Assembly: GCF_047731265.1 (NCBI RefSeq)
Contig: NZ_CP159835.1
Location: forward strand, 2,294,001-2,358,000
DNA: 64,000 nt
Direction: 5' to 3'
From: Patiriisocius sp047731265
Lineage (GTDB): Bacteria > Bacteroidota > Bacteroidia > Flavobacteriales > Flavobacteriaceae
A model generated the notes under the pieces. The model ran no database searches. It was not told the DNA's origin and worked only from the letters and a program-made list of their open reading frames with translations. Position numbers and translations under genes: made by a program. This document shows positions 51,775 through 61,408 of this stretch, piece by piece. Within the stretch, counting starts at the first letter, position 1. Each line of letters begins with the position of its first letter.

Positions 51775-52068
51775 CTATTCTTCATACAACTTCAATCTAT
51801 TTTTATGCTCATTAAGGGCTGCTGAAAGTGTGTCTATCTTTTCTAGTAAATTGAGAATTACATCAATGCCTTCTGGGTTTACATTTAGATCTTTATGGAG
51901 CCGTACAATTTTTTCAACTGTTTGAATACTGTCTATGTGAATGCAAGGACGTTTTTTAATAGTTGTGATTTTAATAAGCCCTGTGTCTTTTAAATTAGTA
52001 AACAATTCTTCTTTGACGCTATATTGCGTGCAGAGATGAGCTACGGCGATATATTCTTGATGTTCCAT
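51775..52068 (-). CDS. cbpM: Chaperone modulator CbpM
   Basis: This 97-aa MerR-like helical protein is directly downstream of the J-protein gene (1-nt gap). CbpM proteins bind the J domain of CbpA and inhibit it. The core 'DLNVNPEGIDVILNLLEKIDTL' is the conserved segment. The identification leans on both the motif and the pairing with the J protein. Confidence 0.85.
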   Translation of the reverse strand: MEHQEYIAVAHLCTQYSVKEELFTNLKDTGLIKITTIKKRPCIHIDSIQTVEKIVRLHKDLNVNPEGIDVILNLLEKIDTLSAALNEHKNRLKLYEE

Positions 52069-52069
52069 A

Positions 52070-52963
52070 TTATCTTAGTTTTGATAATTTTTCGAATAGT
52101 TTTTTTTCTTCTTCTGAAATTTTTGTTGGTATTTTTATGGTGTAGGTAATATAAAGATCTCCAAAAACGGCTTCATTTTTATACACTGGAAACCCTTTTC
52201 CTTTCAATTTTACTTTCGTGTTGTTTTGAGTACCGGGCTTCACGTTCAATTTTACTTGACCATTAAAAGTATTTACCGTTATTTCTCCGCCTAAAACTGC
52301 GGTATAAAAATCCACTTCAACAGTGCTGTAAAGGGTGCTTTTTACACGTTTAAATGCCGTGTTGTTGAGTACATTAAAGGTGATCAATAAATCTCCTTTT
52401 GGTCTTCCTTGAATGCCTTCTCCTCCGTACCCTTTAATTTTAATGTTTTGGCCGTCCTCCACACCAGCAGGAATGGCAATCCGAATTTTTTTATTGTTTA
52501 CAGTAAGAGTTTGTTTTTGCGCTGCATAAACATCGGTAAGATTGAGTTGCAATGTTGCATTATAATCTTGTCCTTTAAATTGAGGTCGTCTTTGGCCTTG
52601 TCTGCTTGATTTCCCAGCACCACCAAACATAGTTTCAAAGTAGTCTGAAAAATCTTCACCTCCTTGGTTAAATCCACCCTGCCTGTAGCTTTGCTGCTGT
52701 TGGGATTGTTGTTGTCGTTGCTTGTTAATTTCGTCTGCGTGTTTCCAGTCTTTACCGTGTTGATCGTATTTTTTTCGATTTTCTGGATTGCTCAACACTT
52801 CATTGGCTTCATTTACTTCTTTGAATTTTTTTTCAGCCTCGTCATCGTTTGGATTTACATCTGGATGATATTTGCGCGCCATTTTTCTGTAGGCTTTCTT
52901 TATATCCTTTTCGGTCGCATTTTTATCGATCCCCAAAATTTTATAATAATCTATAAACACCAT
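52070..52963 (-). CDS. cbpA: Curved-DNA-binding-type J-domain protein (CbpA/DnaJ-like)
   Basis: This 297-aa Hsp40 co-chaperone stimulates DnaK. The J domain (4-70) carries HPD (KYHPDVNPND). A Gln/Gly-rich linker follows (about 75-135), then a DnaJ C-terminal substrate-binding domain (about 130-290) with KIRIAIPAGVEDGQNIKIKG and DLYITYTIKIP. The zinc-finger domain of true DnaJ is absent, as in CbpA. It is co-transcribed with cbpM. Confidence 0.92.
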   Translation of the reverse strand: MVFIDYYKILGIDKNATEKDIKKAYRKMARKYHPDVNPNDDEAEKKFKEVNEANEVLSNPENRKKYDQHGKDWKHADEINKQRQQQSQQQQSYRQGGFNQGGEDFSDYFETMFGGAGKSSRQGQRRPQFKGQDYNATLQLNLTDVYAAQKQTLTVNNKKIRIAIPAGVEDGQNIKIKGYGGEGIQGRPKGDLLITFNVLNNTAFKRVKSTLYSTVEVDFYTAVLGGEITVNTFNGQVKLNVKPGTQNNTKVKLKGKGFPVYKNEAVFGDLYITYTIKIPTKISEEEKKLFEKLSKLR

Positions 52964-53169
52964 ATTTAACTATTTTTTTAAATCTAAAAGTCTTTTTTAT
53001 CCTATCGATCATTTTTTTTAAAAGATAAAAATGAATTGAAACCAACTATGGCTTATATCTCAAAGGTATTAATTTGATTTTTCTTAATTTTTAAAACACA
53101 TGTTAATATATAGTAATTATTTTTTCAGTTGAGTCTTTACCAAAATTCATTTTTAAAGTATTTTTACGG

Positions 53170-54699
53170 ATGCAAAATAACGTCCTAATACTTGATTTTG
53201 GATCACAATATACGCAGCTTATAGCTCGCAGAGTTCGAGAGTTGAATATCTACTGTGAAATCCATCCTTATAATAAAGTTCCAAACGATTTAAGTAGCTT
53301 TAAAGCGGTCATCCTTTCGGGGAGTCCTTCTAGCGTAAGAACTAAAGATGCGCCGCACCCAGACTTGTCAAGTATCAAAGGCAAGGTGCCCTTATTGGGC
53401 GTTTGTTATGGGGCACAATATTTAGCACACTTTTTTGAAGGTGAAGTGGCGCCATCAAACATTAGAGAATATGGTAGGGCTAAATTAAGTATGATTAAAG
53501 AGGGCGAAGCGCTATTTCAAAATATTTCAGAAAACACACAAGTGTGGATGAGCCACAGTGATACCATAAAAGAACTGCCCAAAGGGGGAGTGCGATTAGC
53601 GAGTACAGCAGATGTTGTAAACGCGGCGTATCGTATTGATGGGGAACACACCTACGCCATACAATTTCATCCAGAAGTATACCACACTAAAGACGGTAAA
53701 CAACTATTAGAAAATTTCTTAGTGCATATGGCTGGAGTAGAGCAATCGTGGACACCAGCCGCATTTGTGGATACCACTGTAGCAGATTTACAAAAGAAGA
53801 TTGGAGATGAAAAAGTGGTGCTAGGATTGAGTGGGGGCGTGGATTCAACGGTAGCGGCAATATTGCTGCACAAAGCTATTGGAAAGAACTTGTACTGCAT
53901 TTTTGTAAACAATGGATTGCTTCGAAAAAATGAATTTAGTGAGGTATTGCTTCAATACGAAGGAATGGGGCTAAATGTAAAAGGAGTAGACGCATCGACA
54001 CGTTTTTTAGATGCGCTAAAAGACAAACCAGATCCCGAAGAAAAGCGCAAAGCAATCGGTAATGCGTTTATTGAAGTATTTGATGATGAGGCACACGCAA
54101 TAAAGGATGTTACATTTTTAGCACAAGGAACTATTTATCCTGACGTTATAGAAAGCGTGAGTGTAAATGGTCCTTCGGTTACTATAAAGTCGCATCATAA
54201 TGTAGGTGGACTTCCAGATTTTATGAAGCTTAAAATAGTAGAACCGTTGCGAATGCTTTTTAAAGATGAGGTGAGACGCGTTGGTGCAGAAATGGGAATT
54301 GACAAATTATTATTAGGACGCCATCCATTTCCAGGGCCTGGTCTAGCCATTAGAATTTTAGGAGATGTCACTGCTGAAAAAGTACGTATCTTACAAGAAG
54401 TAGATGCTATTTTTATAAACGGTTTGAGAGCTTGGGATTTATATGACAAAGTATGGCAAGCAGGAGCAATGCTATTGCCTGTAAATAGCGTTGGTGTTAT
54501 GGGAGATGAGCGTACCTATGAAAAAGTGGTCGCCCTGCGCGCAGTAGAAAGCACAGATGGGATGACTGCAGATTGGGTAAATTTACCCTATGAATTTTTA
54601 CAAGAAACAAGCAATCATATAATAAATAGAGTTAAAGGCGTTAATAGAGTGGTGTACGATATTAGTAGCAAGCCACCTGCGACTATTGAGTGGGAATAA
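53170..54699 (+). CDS. guaA: GMP synthase (glutamine-hydrolysing)
   Basis: This 509-aa enzyme converts XMP to GMP using glutamine. The N-terminal amidotransferase domain has the nucleophile Cys79 (LLGVCYGAQ) and the HPEVYHT motif for His/Glu. The ATP-pyrophosphatase domain starts with the PP-loop GLSGGVDSTVA. The C-terminal dimerisation domain ends VYDISSKPPATIEWE, the family end. Full length. Convergent genes are absent; it has its own transcript. Confidence 0.97.
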   Translation: MQNNVLILDFGSQYTQLIARRVRELNIYCEIHPYNKVPNDLSSFKAVILSGSPSSVRTKDAPHPDLSSIKGKVPLLGVCYGAQYLAHFFEGEVAPSNIREYGRAKLSMIKEGEALFQNISENTQVWMSHSDTIKELPKGGVRLASTADVVNAAYRIDGEHTYAIQFHPEVYHTKDGKQLLENFLVHMAGVEQSWTPAAFVDTTVADLQKKIGDEKVVLGLSGGVDSTVAAILLHKAIGKNLYCIFVNNGLLRKNEFSEVLLQYEGMGLNVKGVDASTRFLDALKDKPDPEEKRKAIGNAFIEVFDDEAHAIKDVTFLAQGTIYPDVIESVSVNGPSVTIKSHHNVGGLPDFMKLKIVEPLRMLFKDEVRRVGAEMGIDKLLLGRHPFPGPGLAIRILGDVTAEKVRILQEVDAIFINGLRAWDLYDKVWQAGAMLLPVNSVGVMGDERTYEKVVALRAVESTDGMTADWVNLPYEFLQETSNHIINRVKGVNRVVYDISSKPPATIEWE

Positions 54700-55019
54700 A
54701 TTACCTCAGGCCAAACCTTGGAGGAAGTAAAAAACAAAGTTTCAAATTTCAAATCACAAAATGAAATTTGGATTTTACCTTATTTATTGGATTTGAGTAG
54801 GGTCTTACACGCTCACTTTGTGATCAGAGGACTTTTTTTCACAATAGGGAAGTAAGATCACTTTGCTTAAAGAAGAAGGAATAAAGACAAACAAGGTATG
54901 TCTTTATTTAAGCATAGTATTCTTTGCTTTTTATATTTGAATTTTTTAAATAGGTAGCATTTAAAAAAAAAGATACTTCAGAAGCTTTACTTCTGAAACA
55001 TAACATAAACAAATAAACG
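54700..55019 (+). other. Control region upstream of the LysM gene
   Basis: No gene is present. An inverted repeat with 10-bp arms and a 9-nt spacer (aataaagaca at 54880-54889 and tgtctttatt at 54899-54908) precedes a TATATTTG -7 box at 54932-54939. A leader hairpin (ttcagaag, 5-nt loop, cttctgaa; 54977-54997) ends 22 nt before the ATG. The LysM gene may thus be controlled both at the promoter and in the leader. Confidence 0.5.
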
Positions 55020-56939
55020 ATGAAGTATTTACTGTATCTCGTTTTTGCCATTGCTTTTAATGTTAGCAGTTCAGCGCAAGAAGCCTATAAAACTCACCGA
55101 GTTTTAGAAGACGAAACGTTGGGGTCTATTGCAAAAATGTATGGAATTTCTTCTGATGAAATTACGAAGTTAAATCCAGGTGCCGGATTAACACCTTCGG
55201 AAAATACGATGCTGGTGCTCCCTTCAAAGGTAAAAGATATTCAACAGCCTCTTAAATTCAAAAAGCACAGAGTACGCAGGAAGGAGACATTGTTTGGTAT
55301 TTCTAAAAAGTACAATGTTTCGGTAGCAGATATAAAACGGTATAACAAAGAACTCTATGCGAGGTCATTAAAAAAGGGCGAAAGGCTGAAAATTCCACAA
55401 TATCCCGAGAAGAGCGAAATTCCTGTGGTAGTAACTCCAGGGCCACCATTGACGACTGTTTCCCCAAAACCGATAACTACAGGCCTTTCAAAACTAACAG
55501 TTCATACGGTCAAGCCAAAGGAAACAAAATATGGGATTGCACGCATGTACGGCATTACTTTACAAGATTTTGAAAAAATAAATCCGCTTATAGGGAATGG
55601 ACTTTCTATTGGTCAAATGATAAATGTGCCTGCTGAAACGATTATGGAAACTGCAATTCCAGAAGAGGGTTATATATTATATGTAGTACAACCAAAGGAA
55701 GGTTTCTATAGGTTAAAGGTGAAAACAGGTTTAACCCAAGAAGAAATTGTGGCATTAAATCCATACGCTAAAGTGGGACTTAAAGAGGGCATGATTCTAA
55801 AAATCCCTAAATCTGCTGCCGAAAGTGTTACCGAGGAAACAGCTTTGGTAAATCTAGAGAATAGCGTAACAAATACAAGCACAAAAAGTATTGCGGTGTT
55901 GCTTCCTTTTAGATTGAATAAAACTATTGATTCTACAAATACAAAAAGTGATGTTATTAGAAATGATAAATTGATGTCCCTGTCATTGGATTTTTATAGT
56001 GGTGTTATTATGGCCACAGAGTTTGCAAAAGACAAAGGGATTTCTTCAAGCCTTAAAGTATACGACACGGAGTACAGTACTTCAAAAGTGGGGAGTATAA
56101 TAGCTTCAAACGATTTTAAAAATTTCGATGCGGTTATTGGTCCATTGGGTCAAAAACAAGTGGAGAGAGCTGCGTCTTTATTAAAGAATAATCGGGTTCC
56201 AGTTTTTTCGCCATTGAGCAATAAAGAAATTAAGATTTCAAAAAATTTATTTCAAACATTGCCAGAAGATGATATGCTTGAAGATGGGATGATTCAATTT
56301 ATCAAAGCACGCTCAGAAGGCAAGAACATATTGATTATTTCAGATAGTAAACACGCATCCCAAAAGGCGAAATTATTGTCTAAGTTACCAGGTTCAAAAA
56401 CGGCAGCTCCAAGGGAAAAGGGTTTTTTATATGTAAAAGATATTGACGACCAAATTAATAAAACAACCGAAAATTGGGTGATACTTGAATCTGACGATCC
56501 TGTGATTGTTAGTAATGTGGTTGGTATTTTAAATGGGATGCCACCAGAATATAAATTGCGCCTTTTCAGTCTTAAGAAAGGCATCGCCTATGATTATCAC
56601 GATGTTTCAAACCTACATTTGGCAAAATTGAATTTTACATTTCCTTCCGTAAATAAAAATTACAATTATAAAGACCCTGTACCGTTTTTGATTAGTTATA
56701 AAAATAAATACGGGGTGCTGCCTAATAAATACGCCGTGCGAGGCTTTGATTTAATGTACGATGTGCTGTTGCGTTTAGCGTCGGCTGATGATATTTATGA
56801 GGCTACTGAGGCAGATTTTGAAACAGCATACATCGAGAACAAATTTAGATACTCTAAAAAATTCTTATCTGGCTATCAAAACAATGCTTTTTATATCATC
56901 AAGTATAAAGAAGATTTACAGCTTGAGGTGATTGAGTAG
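55020..56939 (+). CDS. LysM protein with periplasmic-binding-like domain
   Basis: This 639-aa exported protein has a signal peptide (to about residue 19) and four LysM motifs (starting about residues 23, 80, 160 and 220; for example YKTHRVLEDETLGSIAKMYG and FKKHRVRRKETLFGISKKYN) that bind peptidoglycan. Residues about 290-620 form a type 1 periplasmic-binding-protein-like domain (SIAVLLPFRLNKTID, DAVIGPLGQKQVERAA). The combination is common in flavobacteria and suggests a cell-wall-associated sensor or scaffold, not a transporter, since no ABC genes are near. Confidence 0.85.
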   Translation: MKYLLYLVFAIAFNVSSSAQEAYKTHRVLEDETLGSIAKMYGISSDEITKLNPGAGLTPSENTMLVLPSKVKDIQQPLKFKKHRVRRKETLFGISKKYNVSVADIKRYNKELYARSLKKGERLKIPQYPEKSEIPVVVTPGPPLTTVSPKPITTGLSKLTVHTVKPKETKYGIARMYGITLQDFEKINPLIGNGLSIGQMINVPAETIMETAIPEEGYILYVVQPKEGFYRLKVKTGLTQEEIVALNPYAKVGLKEGMILKIPKSAAESVTEETALVNLENSVTNTSTKSIAVLLPFRLNKTIDSTNTKSDVIRNDKLMSLSLDFYSGVIMATEFAKDKGISSSLKVYDTEYSTSKVGSIIASNDFKNFDAVIGPLGQKQVERAASLLKNNRVPVFSPLSNKEIKISKNLFQTLPEDDMLEDGMIQFIKARSEGKNILIISDSKHASQKAKLLSKLPGSKTAAPREKGFLYVKDIDDQINKTTENWVILESDDPVIVSNVVGILNGMPPEYKLRLFSLKKGIAYDYHDVSNLHLAKLNFTFPSVNKNYNYKDPVPFLISYKNKYGVLPNKYAVRGFDLMYDVLLRLASADDIYEATEADFETAYIENKFRYSKKFLSGYQNNAFYIIKYKEDLQLEVIE

Positions 56940-57002
56940 TTTGAAATTTCAAATTCCAATCCAAAAAAGCAAGAAACCAGAAATTAGAAACGAATTTTAT
57001 AT

Positions 57003-57407
57003 ATGTCAACTTCAAAAGTAACCTATCAAGGAAATCTCCGTTGCAATAACGAACACCTAAAATCTGGTAATGGCTATGTCACAGATGCACCTATAGATAA
57101 TAATGGTAAAGGAGAGGCATTTTCACCCACAGATACTGTAGCCACAGGATTGGCTAATTGCATGCTCACCGTAATGGGAATAAAGGCAAATGCAATGGAT
57201 GTTAATATGGATGGGGCAACGGCAATGGTAACTAAAATAATGGATACAAATCCCCGAAGGATTTCAAAGATTGAAGTTGTGCTAGAAATGCCTGCTGGTA
57301 TTGACTCAAAATCTCAGAAAATATTGGAGAATACTGGGAATACTTGTCCGGTTCATTATAGTTTACATCCAGACATTGAAAAGGACATTACTTTTAATTG
57401 GGGATAA
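57003..57407 (+). CDS. OsmC family peroxiredoxin-like protein
   Basis: This 134-aa protein has the two cysteines of OsmC/Ohr proteins: one in 'GLANCMLTVMG' (about 58) and one in 'NTCPVHYSL' (about 118). The family reduces organic hydroperoxides with thiol cofactors; in an organism with bacillithiol these may be dihydrolipoyl or bacillithiol-based. The shorter YhfA-like subgroup fits best. Stands alone. Confidence 0.88.
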   Translation: MSTSKVTYQGNLRCNNEHLKSGNGYVTDAPIDNNGKGEAFSPTDTVATGLANCMLTVMGIKANAMDVNMDGATAMVTKIMDTNPRRISKIEVVLEMPAGIDSKSQKILENTGNTCPVHYSLHPDIEKDITFNWG

Positions 57408-57479
57408 GAATTGCAAAAAATAATATCGATTAAAGAAAAACAATTTAATAAATTCTAAAGGAATTGCGTTACAGGTCTT

Positions 57480-58019
57480 ATGAAGTTCATATTTGTTATT
57501 TTAATAGTAGTTTTAAGCGCATCATTCAGTCATTCTGCCGAAGAAGAAAAAGTTCTTTGGCGTGAAGGTAAAAAATTGTCTTGGAATATGTTTAAAGGCA
57601 ACCCAGAGACCTTGGGTAATTATGTGGCAAGCACTAATAGCGGGGTCTCACTTTCATTTTCAATGAAATCAATAAATGGAGAAGTAACTATCGACTATAC
57701 CGTGCAAAGTTTTTTTTATCCAAATGCCTCTTGGTATGTTAAGGAAAAAGTGAATCCGTTAATACTATCTCACGAACAAACTCATTTTGATATTTCAGAA
57801 TTATTTGCACGAAAACTTAAAGAGAAATTTGCTACCATTCCTAGAGATGAAGATTTTAAAGAAAAAGCTCAAAAAATATACAAGCAAAATGAAAGTGAAC
57901 GTTTAGCGATGCAAGATCTTTTTGATGAAGAGACAAGCCATTCTCGTATTGAAGAAAACGAAATTAAATGGGAGGCTTATATTAAACAACAACTGGGATT
58001 GTGCAATGATTGGAAATAA
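57480..58019 (+). CDS. DUF922 secreted protein with HExxH-like motif
   Basis: This 179-aa exported protein has a signal peptide to about residue 20. The DUF922 core has LSWNMFKG near the start and SHEQTHFDISELFARKL at about 98-114. HEQTH is a metallopeptidase-like HExxH motif, so it may be a zinc protease, though none of the family is well characterised. It overlaps the next gene by 14 nt. Confidence 0.82.
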   Translation: MKFIFVILIVVLSASFSHSAEEEKVLWREGKKLSWNMFKGNPETLGNYVASTNSGVSLSFSMKSINGEVTIDYTVQSFFYPNASWYVKEKVNPLILSHEQTHFDISELFARKLKEKFATIPRDEDFKEKAQKIYKQNESERLAMQDLFDEETSHSRIEENEIKWEAYIKQQLGLCNDWK

Positions 58020-58248
58020 AAAAGAGTCTCTTCAGCCTGCTCCTGAGCATCTTGTGCGATTGGCAAATTATAAAATGCCTTTTGGGAAGTATAAAGGACG
58101 GTATCTCGTTAATATCCCAGAACCATATTATGTTTGGTTTAAACAAAAAGGTTTTCCAAAAGGTACTCTAGGAAACCTACTTCAAGAAATGTACGAGATT
58201 AAAGTAAATGGATTAGAGCAGCTGTTGCGGCCTTTAATTAAAAAATAA
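58006..58248 (+). CDS. DUF3820 family protein
   Basis: This 80-aa small protein has a core 'YKMPFGKYKGRYLVNIPEPYYVWF' (over 20 residues, 58069-58140) with the DUF3820 pattern MPFGKYKG, then IPEPYYVWF. The frame is open to 57922, but the upstream part overlaps the DUF922 gene and reads as shadow; the ATG at 58006 is the likely start. The domain also occurs fused to exonucleases; function unknown. Confidence 0.8.
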   Translation: MIGNKKESLQPAPEHLVRLANYKMPFGKYKGRYLVNIPEPYYVWFKQKGFPKGTLGNLLQEMYEIKVNGLEQLLRPLIKK

Positions 58249-58321
58249 CATCTTTTTTTCTCATTTTTAAAGCAACGTTTTTAAAATTACTGCATCTTTA
58301 CAGAGTGAACAAGTCCGCAAA

Positions 58322-58699
58322 ATGATATTAATAGCAAAATCGGTTTCTAAATGGTATCCAGAGATTTTCTTAATTCTGTTGGTTATTATGTATTGGGTGT
58401 CTTTAGGGACACTTATAAGCCCTGTTGCTATTGTGTTGATTACATTGCTTCTAGCTCAATTAACCTATAAAAATAAATTTTTAGGACTTATTATTTCAAC
58501 ACTTTTTTTAATGGGTAGTCTCTACCTTTGTTTTGTTTTATTTTGGGATATTTTTAATGCTGAAAGTTTTTATCCTTCAGGTTTTAAATTGATGATATTA
58601 GGCGTTTTGTTTTTAGGTTTTACCTCTTATTTTTCAGTAATACTTTTATTTAAGAACTTAAATAAAGCAAATGATCGCTTCCCTATAGGTCAAGATTAG
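58322..58699 (+). CDS. Small integral membrane protein, 125 aa
   Basis: Four hydrophobic helices (about 14-30, 33-50, 56-80, 88-112) and a short charged tail (KNLNKANDRFPIGQD). No motif that I recognise. It lies 73 nt after the DUF3820 gene and upstream of pyrG on the same strand, separated from pyrG by 172 nt that include a promoter-like box. Confidence 0.65.
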   Translation: MILIAKSVSKWYPEIFLILLVIMYWVSLGTLISPVAIVLITLLLAQLTYKNKFLGLIISTLFLMGSLYLCFVLFWDIFNAESFYPSGFKLMILGVLFLGFTSYFSVILLFKNLNKANDRFPIGQD

Positions 58700-58835
58700 T
58701 ATTGCTTCAATTAAGACTTAAAGTTGAGCTCTCTGCTTTTCAGCTTTATTTATTTGCAAGTTTATTTCGATTTTGGTTTCAAATTCATTTATAATTTCAA
58801 TCAAAAAAACCACCGAAATTTACTATTAAAATACC

Positions 58836-58843
58836 TACCTTTG
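58836..58843 (+). promoter_or_regulatory. Candidate -7 box of pyrG
   Basis: tacctttg matches TAnnTTTG, 28 nt before the pyrG ATG. No TTG -33 element is well placed. Confidence 0.45.
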
Positions 58844-58871
58844 CCTTCCGTACACAATATTTAAGGCATTC

Positions 58872-60494
58872 ATGAGTATTACAAAATATATCTTTGTTAC
58901 GGGCGGAGTTTCATCATCATTAGGTAAAGGAATTATCGCAGCATCTCTGGCTAAATTACTGCAAGCTAGAGGCTACCGTGTTACTATTCAAAAATTAGAT
59001 CCATACATCAATGTTGATCCTGGAACTTTGAATCCATATGAACATGGCGAATGTTATGTAACCGATGACGGGGCGGAAACAGATTTAGACTTAGGGCACT
59101 ACGAGCGCTTTTTAAATGTTCCTACTTCACAATCTAATAATGTTACCACCGGTCGTATCTATCAAAGTGTGATAGAAAAAGAACGTCGTGGGGAGTTTTT
59201 AGGTAAAACGGTACAGGTAATACCGCACATCACCAACGAAATTAAAGAACGTATTCAAATCTTAGGTAAGAGTGGTGATTATGATATCGTAATCACAGAA
59301 ATTGGTGGGACCGTGGGAGATATTGAGTCCTTACCCTATATTGAGTCTGTTCGCCAGTTAAAATGGGAATTGGGAGATGATAATGCATTGGTAATTCACT
59401 TAACATTAGTGCCTTATCTTTCTGCAGCTGGCGAATTAAAAACAAAACCAACACAACATTCTGTAAAGACCTTAATGGAAAGTGGTATCAGGGCAGATAT
59501 TCTTGTATGTCGAACTGAACACGAATTGAGTGATGATTTAAAAAAGAAATTGGCGCTCTTTTGCAATGTACGGCAGGAAGCCGTGATCCAATCCATAGAT
59601 GCATCTACCATTTATGATGTGCCCAATATGATGCTCGATGAGGGATTAGATAAAGTAACCTTGGCTAAGTTGAACTTAGAAGATACAACTGTTCCCGATT
59701 TAACGCATTGGAATAGTTTTTTAACAAGACATAAAAATCCCAAAGGAAAAGTAAAAATTGGACTTATTGGGAAATACGTTGAGTTACAAGACAGCTATAA
59801 ATCTATTTTAGAATCCTTTATTCACGCAGGCGCTGAAAATGAGGTGAAAGTAAAAGTAAAGCCTATTCATTCTGAATATTTAAATGCTGCTAATATAGCA
59901 GATAAAATGAAAGGTTTGGATGCGATACTGGTAGCTCCAGGTTTTGGAGAACGCGGAATAGAAGGGAAGATCGAAGCTGTTAAATATGCACGTGAACATA
60001 AACTTCCATTTTTAGGAATATGTCTCGGGATGCAGATGGCAGTTATTGAATATGCCAGAAACATACTTAACCTTAAAGATGCTAATAGTGTAGAAATGGA
60101 TCCAGAGACGAGCGATCCAGTGATTAATTTGATGGAAGATCAAAAAGCCATTACTAATATGGGAGGAACCATGCGTTTAGGTGCTTGGGATTGTCAATTA
60201 ACTGAAGGAAGTATCATTGCAGGTGTTTATGGAACAAAAGAAATTAAAGAAAGACACCGTCATCGTTTTGAATACAACAATGCATATCGCGATCAATTAG
60301 AAAGCGCTGGAATGAAGACTACTGGTATAAATCTAGAAACAGACCTTGTCGAAATTATAGAGTTGGAAAATCATCCTTGGTTTGTAGGAGTTCAATACCA
60401 TCCAGAATATAAAAGTACGGTTGCAAATCCACATCCATTGTTTGTGAATTTTGTAGCTGCCGCATATAGTTTTTCAAAATCAAAATCAAAATAA
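58872..60494 (+). CDS. pyrG: CTP synthase
   Basis: This 540-aa enzyme makes CTP from UTP, ATP and glutamine. The N-terminal synthetase domain has the P-loop GGVSSSLGKGI and magnesium-binding segments (DPYINVDPGTLNPYEHGE). The C-terminal amidotransferase has the nucleophile Cys in LGICLGMQM and His/Glu in VQYHPEYKS. Full length. Only 1 nt separates it from the following lipoprotein gene. Confidence 0.97.
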   Translation: MSITKYIFVTGGVSSSLGKGIIAASLAKLLQARGYRVTIQKLDPYINVDPGTLNPYEHGECYVTDDGAETDLDLGHYERFLNVPTSQSNNVTTGRIYQSVIEKERRGEFLGKTVQVIPHITNEIKERIQILGKSGDYDIVITEIGGTVGDIESLPYIESVRQLKWELGDDNALVIHLTLVPYLSAAGELKTKPTQHSVKTLMESGIRADILVCRTEHELSDDLKKKLALFCNVRQEAVIQSIDASTIYDVPNMMLDEGLDKVTLAKLNLEDTTVPDLTHWNSFLTRHKNPKGKVKIGLIGKYVELQDSYKSILESFIHAGAENEVKVKVKPIHSEYLNAANIADKMKGLDAILVAPGFGERGIEGKIEAVKYAREHKLPFLGICLGMQMAVIEYARNILNLKDANSVEMDPETSDPVINLMEDQKAITNMGGTMRLGAWDCQLTEGSIIAGVYGTKEIKERHRHRFEYNNAYRDQLESAGMKTTGINLETDLVEIIELENHPWFVGVQYHPEYKSTVANPHPLFVNFVAAAYSFSKSKSK

Positions 60495-60495
60495 A

Positions 60496-61275
60496 ATGAA
60501 GTTTTTTTTTAGAATAAGTATATTAATGCTTTTTATTATTTCGTGTAGTTCTGATGATTCAACTATCGATGATGTGGTAATAATCGAGGAAGAGCCTGTT
60601 GAAAATATTTTGTTCTTAAGAACAGCAAGATTAAATGGCGAAATTATACAGTCTTATGGCTATGATAGTCAAACTAGAGTTATTCGGATAAATGGAAGTT
60701 TAGCACTTAATTCAGTGCGTGTTGAAATTGAATATGACGCAAATAAAGCAACCTACAATTATTACAGTGCTATTGGCGCAGTTATAAAAAAAGAAATTTA
60801 CTATAACGAACAAAATAACACCTTCAGAGTCGAGGATGCTATACCAGGTGCTGATGGTTTTTATTCTTATGGTATTTTTAATAAAAATCTTAACTCGTGT
60901 GATTTGCAATCATTCTCATTTTTTTATGCAAACGATGAACCATTCTATGAAGTCTCATTTTCTTATTTAGACGACAGTTGTAGTAACGAAGCAAATTACA
61001 CATACCCTTTTGCTCCATTTCTAGATTTTCCTGTTCGAATTATTACCGTGAATGATGATAAAAACAGATCAAATAAGGCGGCTATAGGTAATATTTATAA
61101 AAACGTTAACCTCCACAATGTTTTGTCTTCAATGACCTATAACATAAATAATGAGTTGAGACGTGAAGTTTCTTATACTAGTACATTTGAATATAATGAA
61201 CAAGAGTACCCAATAAATGAAACTAGAACTTTCTTAGACGGCAATGTATCTATATATACCTACGAATATTATTAG
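60496..61275 (+). CDS. Hypothetical lipoprotein, 259 aa
   Basis: The lipoprotein signal peptide has its lipobox at IISCSSDD (Cys about 17); the run of Ser-Asp after it fits flavobacterial surface-exposed lipoproteins. The rest is beta-rich with repeated tyrosines (SYGYDSQTRV, YTYEYY end), resembling YD/RHS-like or DUF4595-type hairpin repeats, but I cannot assign a family firmly. The tight coupling to pyrG (1 nt), and its place before yidC, is a common flavobacterial order as far as I recall. Confidence 0.7.
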   Translation: MKFFFRISILMLFIISCSSDDSTIDDVVIIEEEPVENILFLRTARLNGEIIQSYGYDSQTRVIRINGSLALNSVRVEIEYDANKATYNYYSAIGAVIKKEIYYNEQNNTFRVEDAIPGADGFYSYGIFNKNLNSCDLQSFSFFYANDEPFYEVSFSYLDDSCSNEANYTYPFAPFLDFPVRIITVNDDKNRSNKAAIGNIYKNVNLHNVLSSMTYNINNELRREVSYTSTFEYNEQEYPINETRTFLDGNVSIYTYEYY

Positions 61276-61378
61276 ATACGACAATATGTCGCAATTTGTT
61301 TTTAGGTTAGATTGTTGAAAAGATAAAAAAATGCGCTTCTATGAATGGGCGCAGATCAAATATATTAAATAAAATAAA

Positions 61379-61398
61379 CGCTCCAAGCATATGGAGCG
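61379..61398. repeat. Short inverted repeat before yidC
   Basis: cgctcca and tggagcg with a six-base gap, within a gagcgaagtcgaaa motif that resembles interspersed flavobacterial repeats. It overlaps the first possible ATG (61391) of the yidC frame, which argues for the later start at 61409. Confidence 0.5.
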
Positions 61399-61408
61399 AA
61401 GTCGAAAT

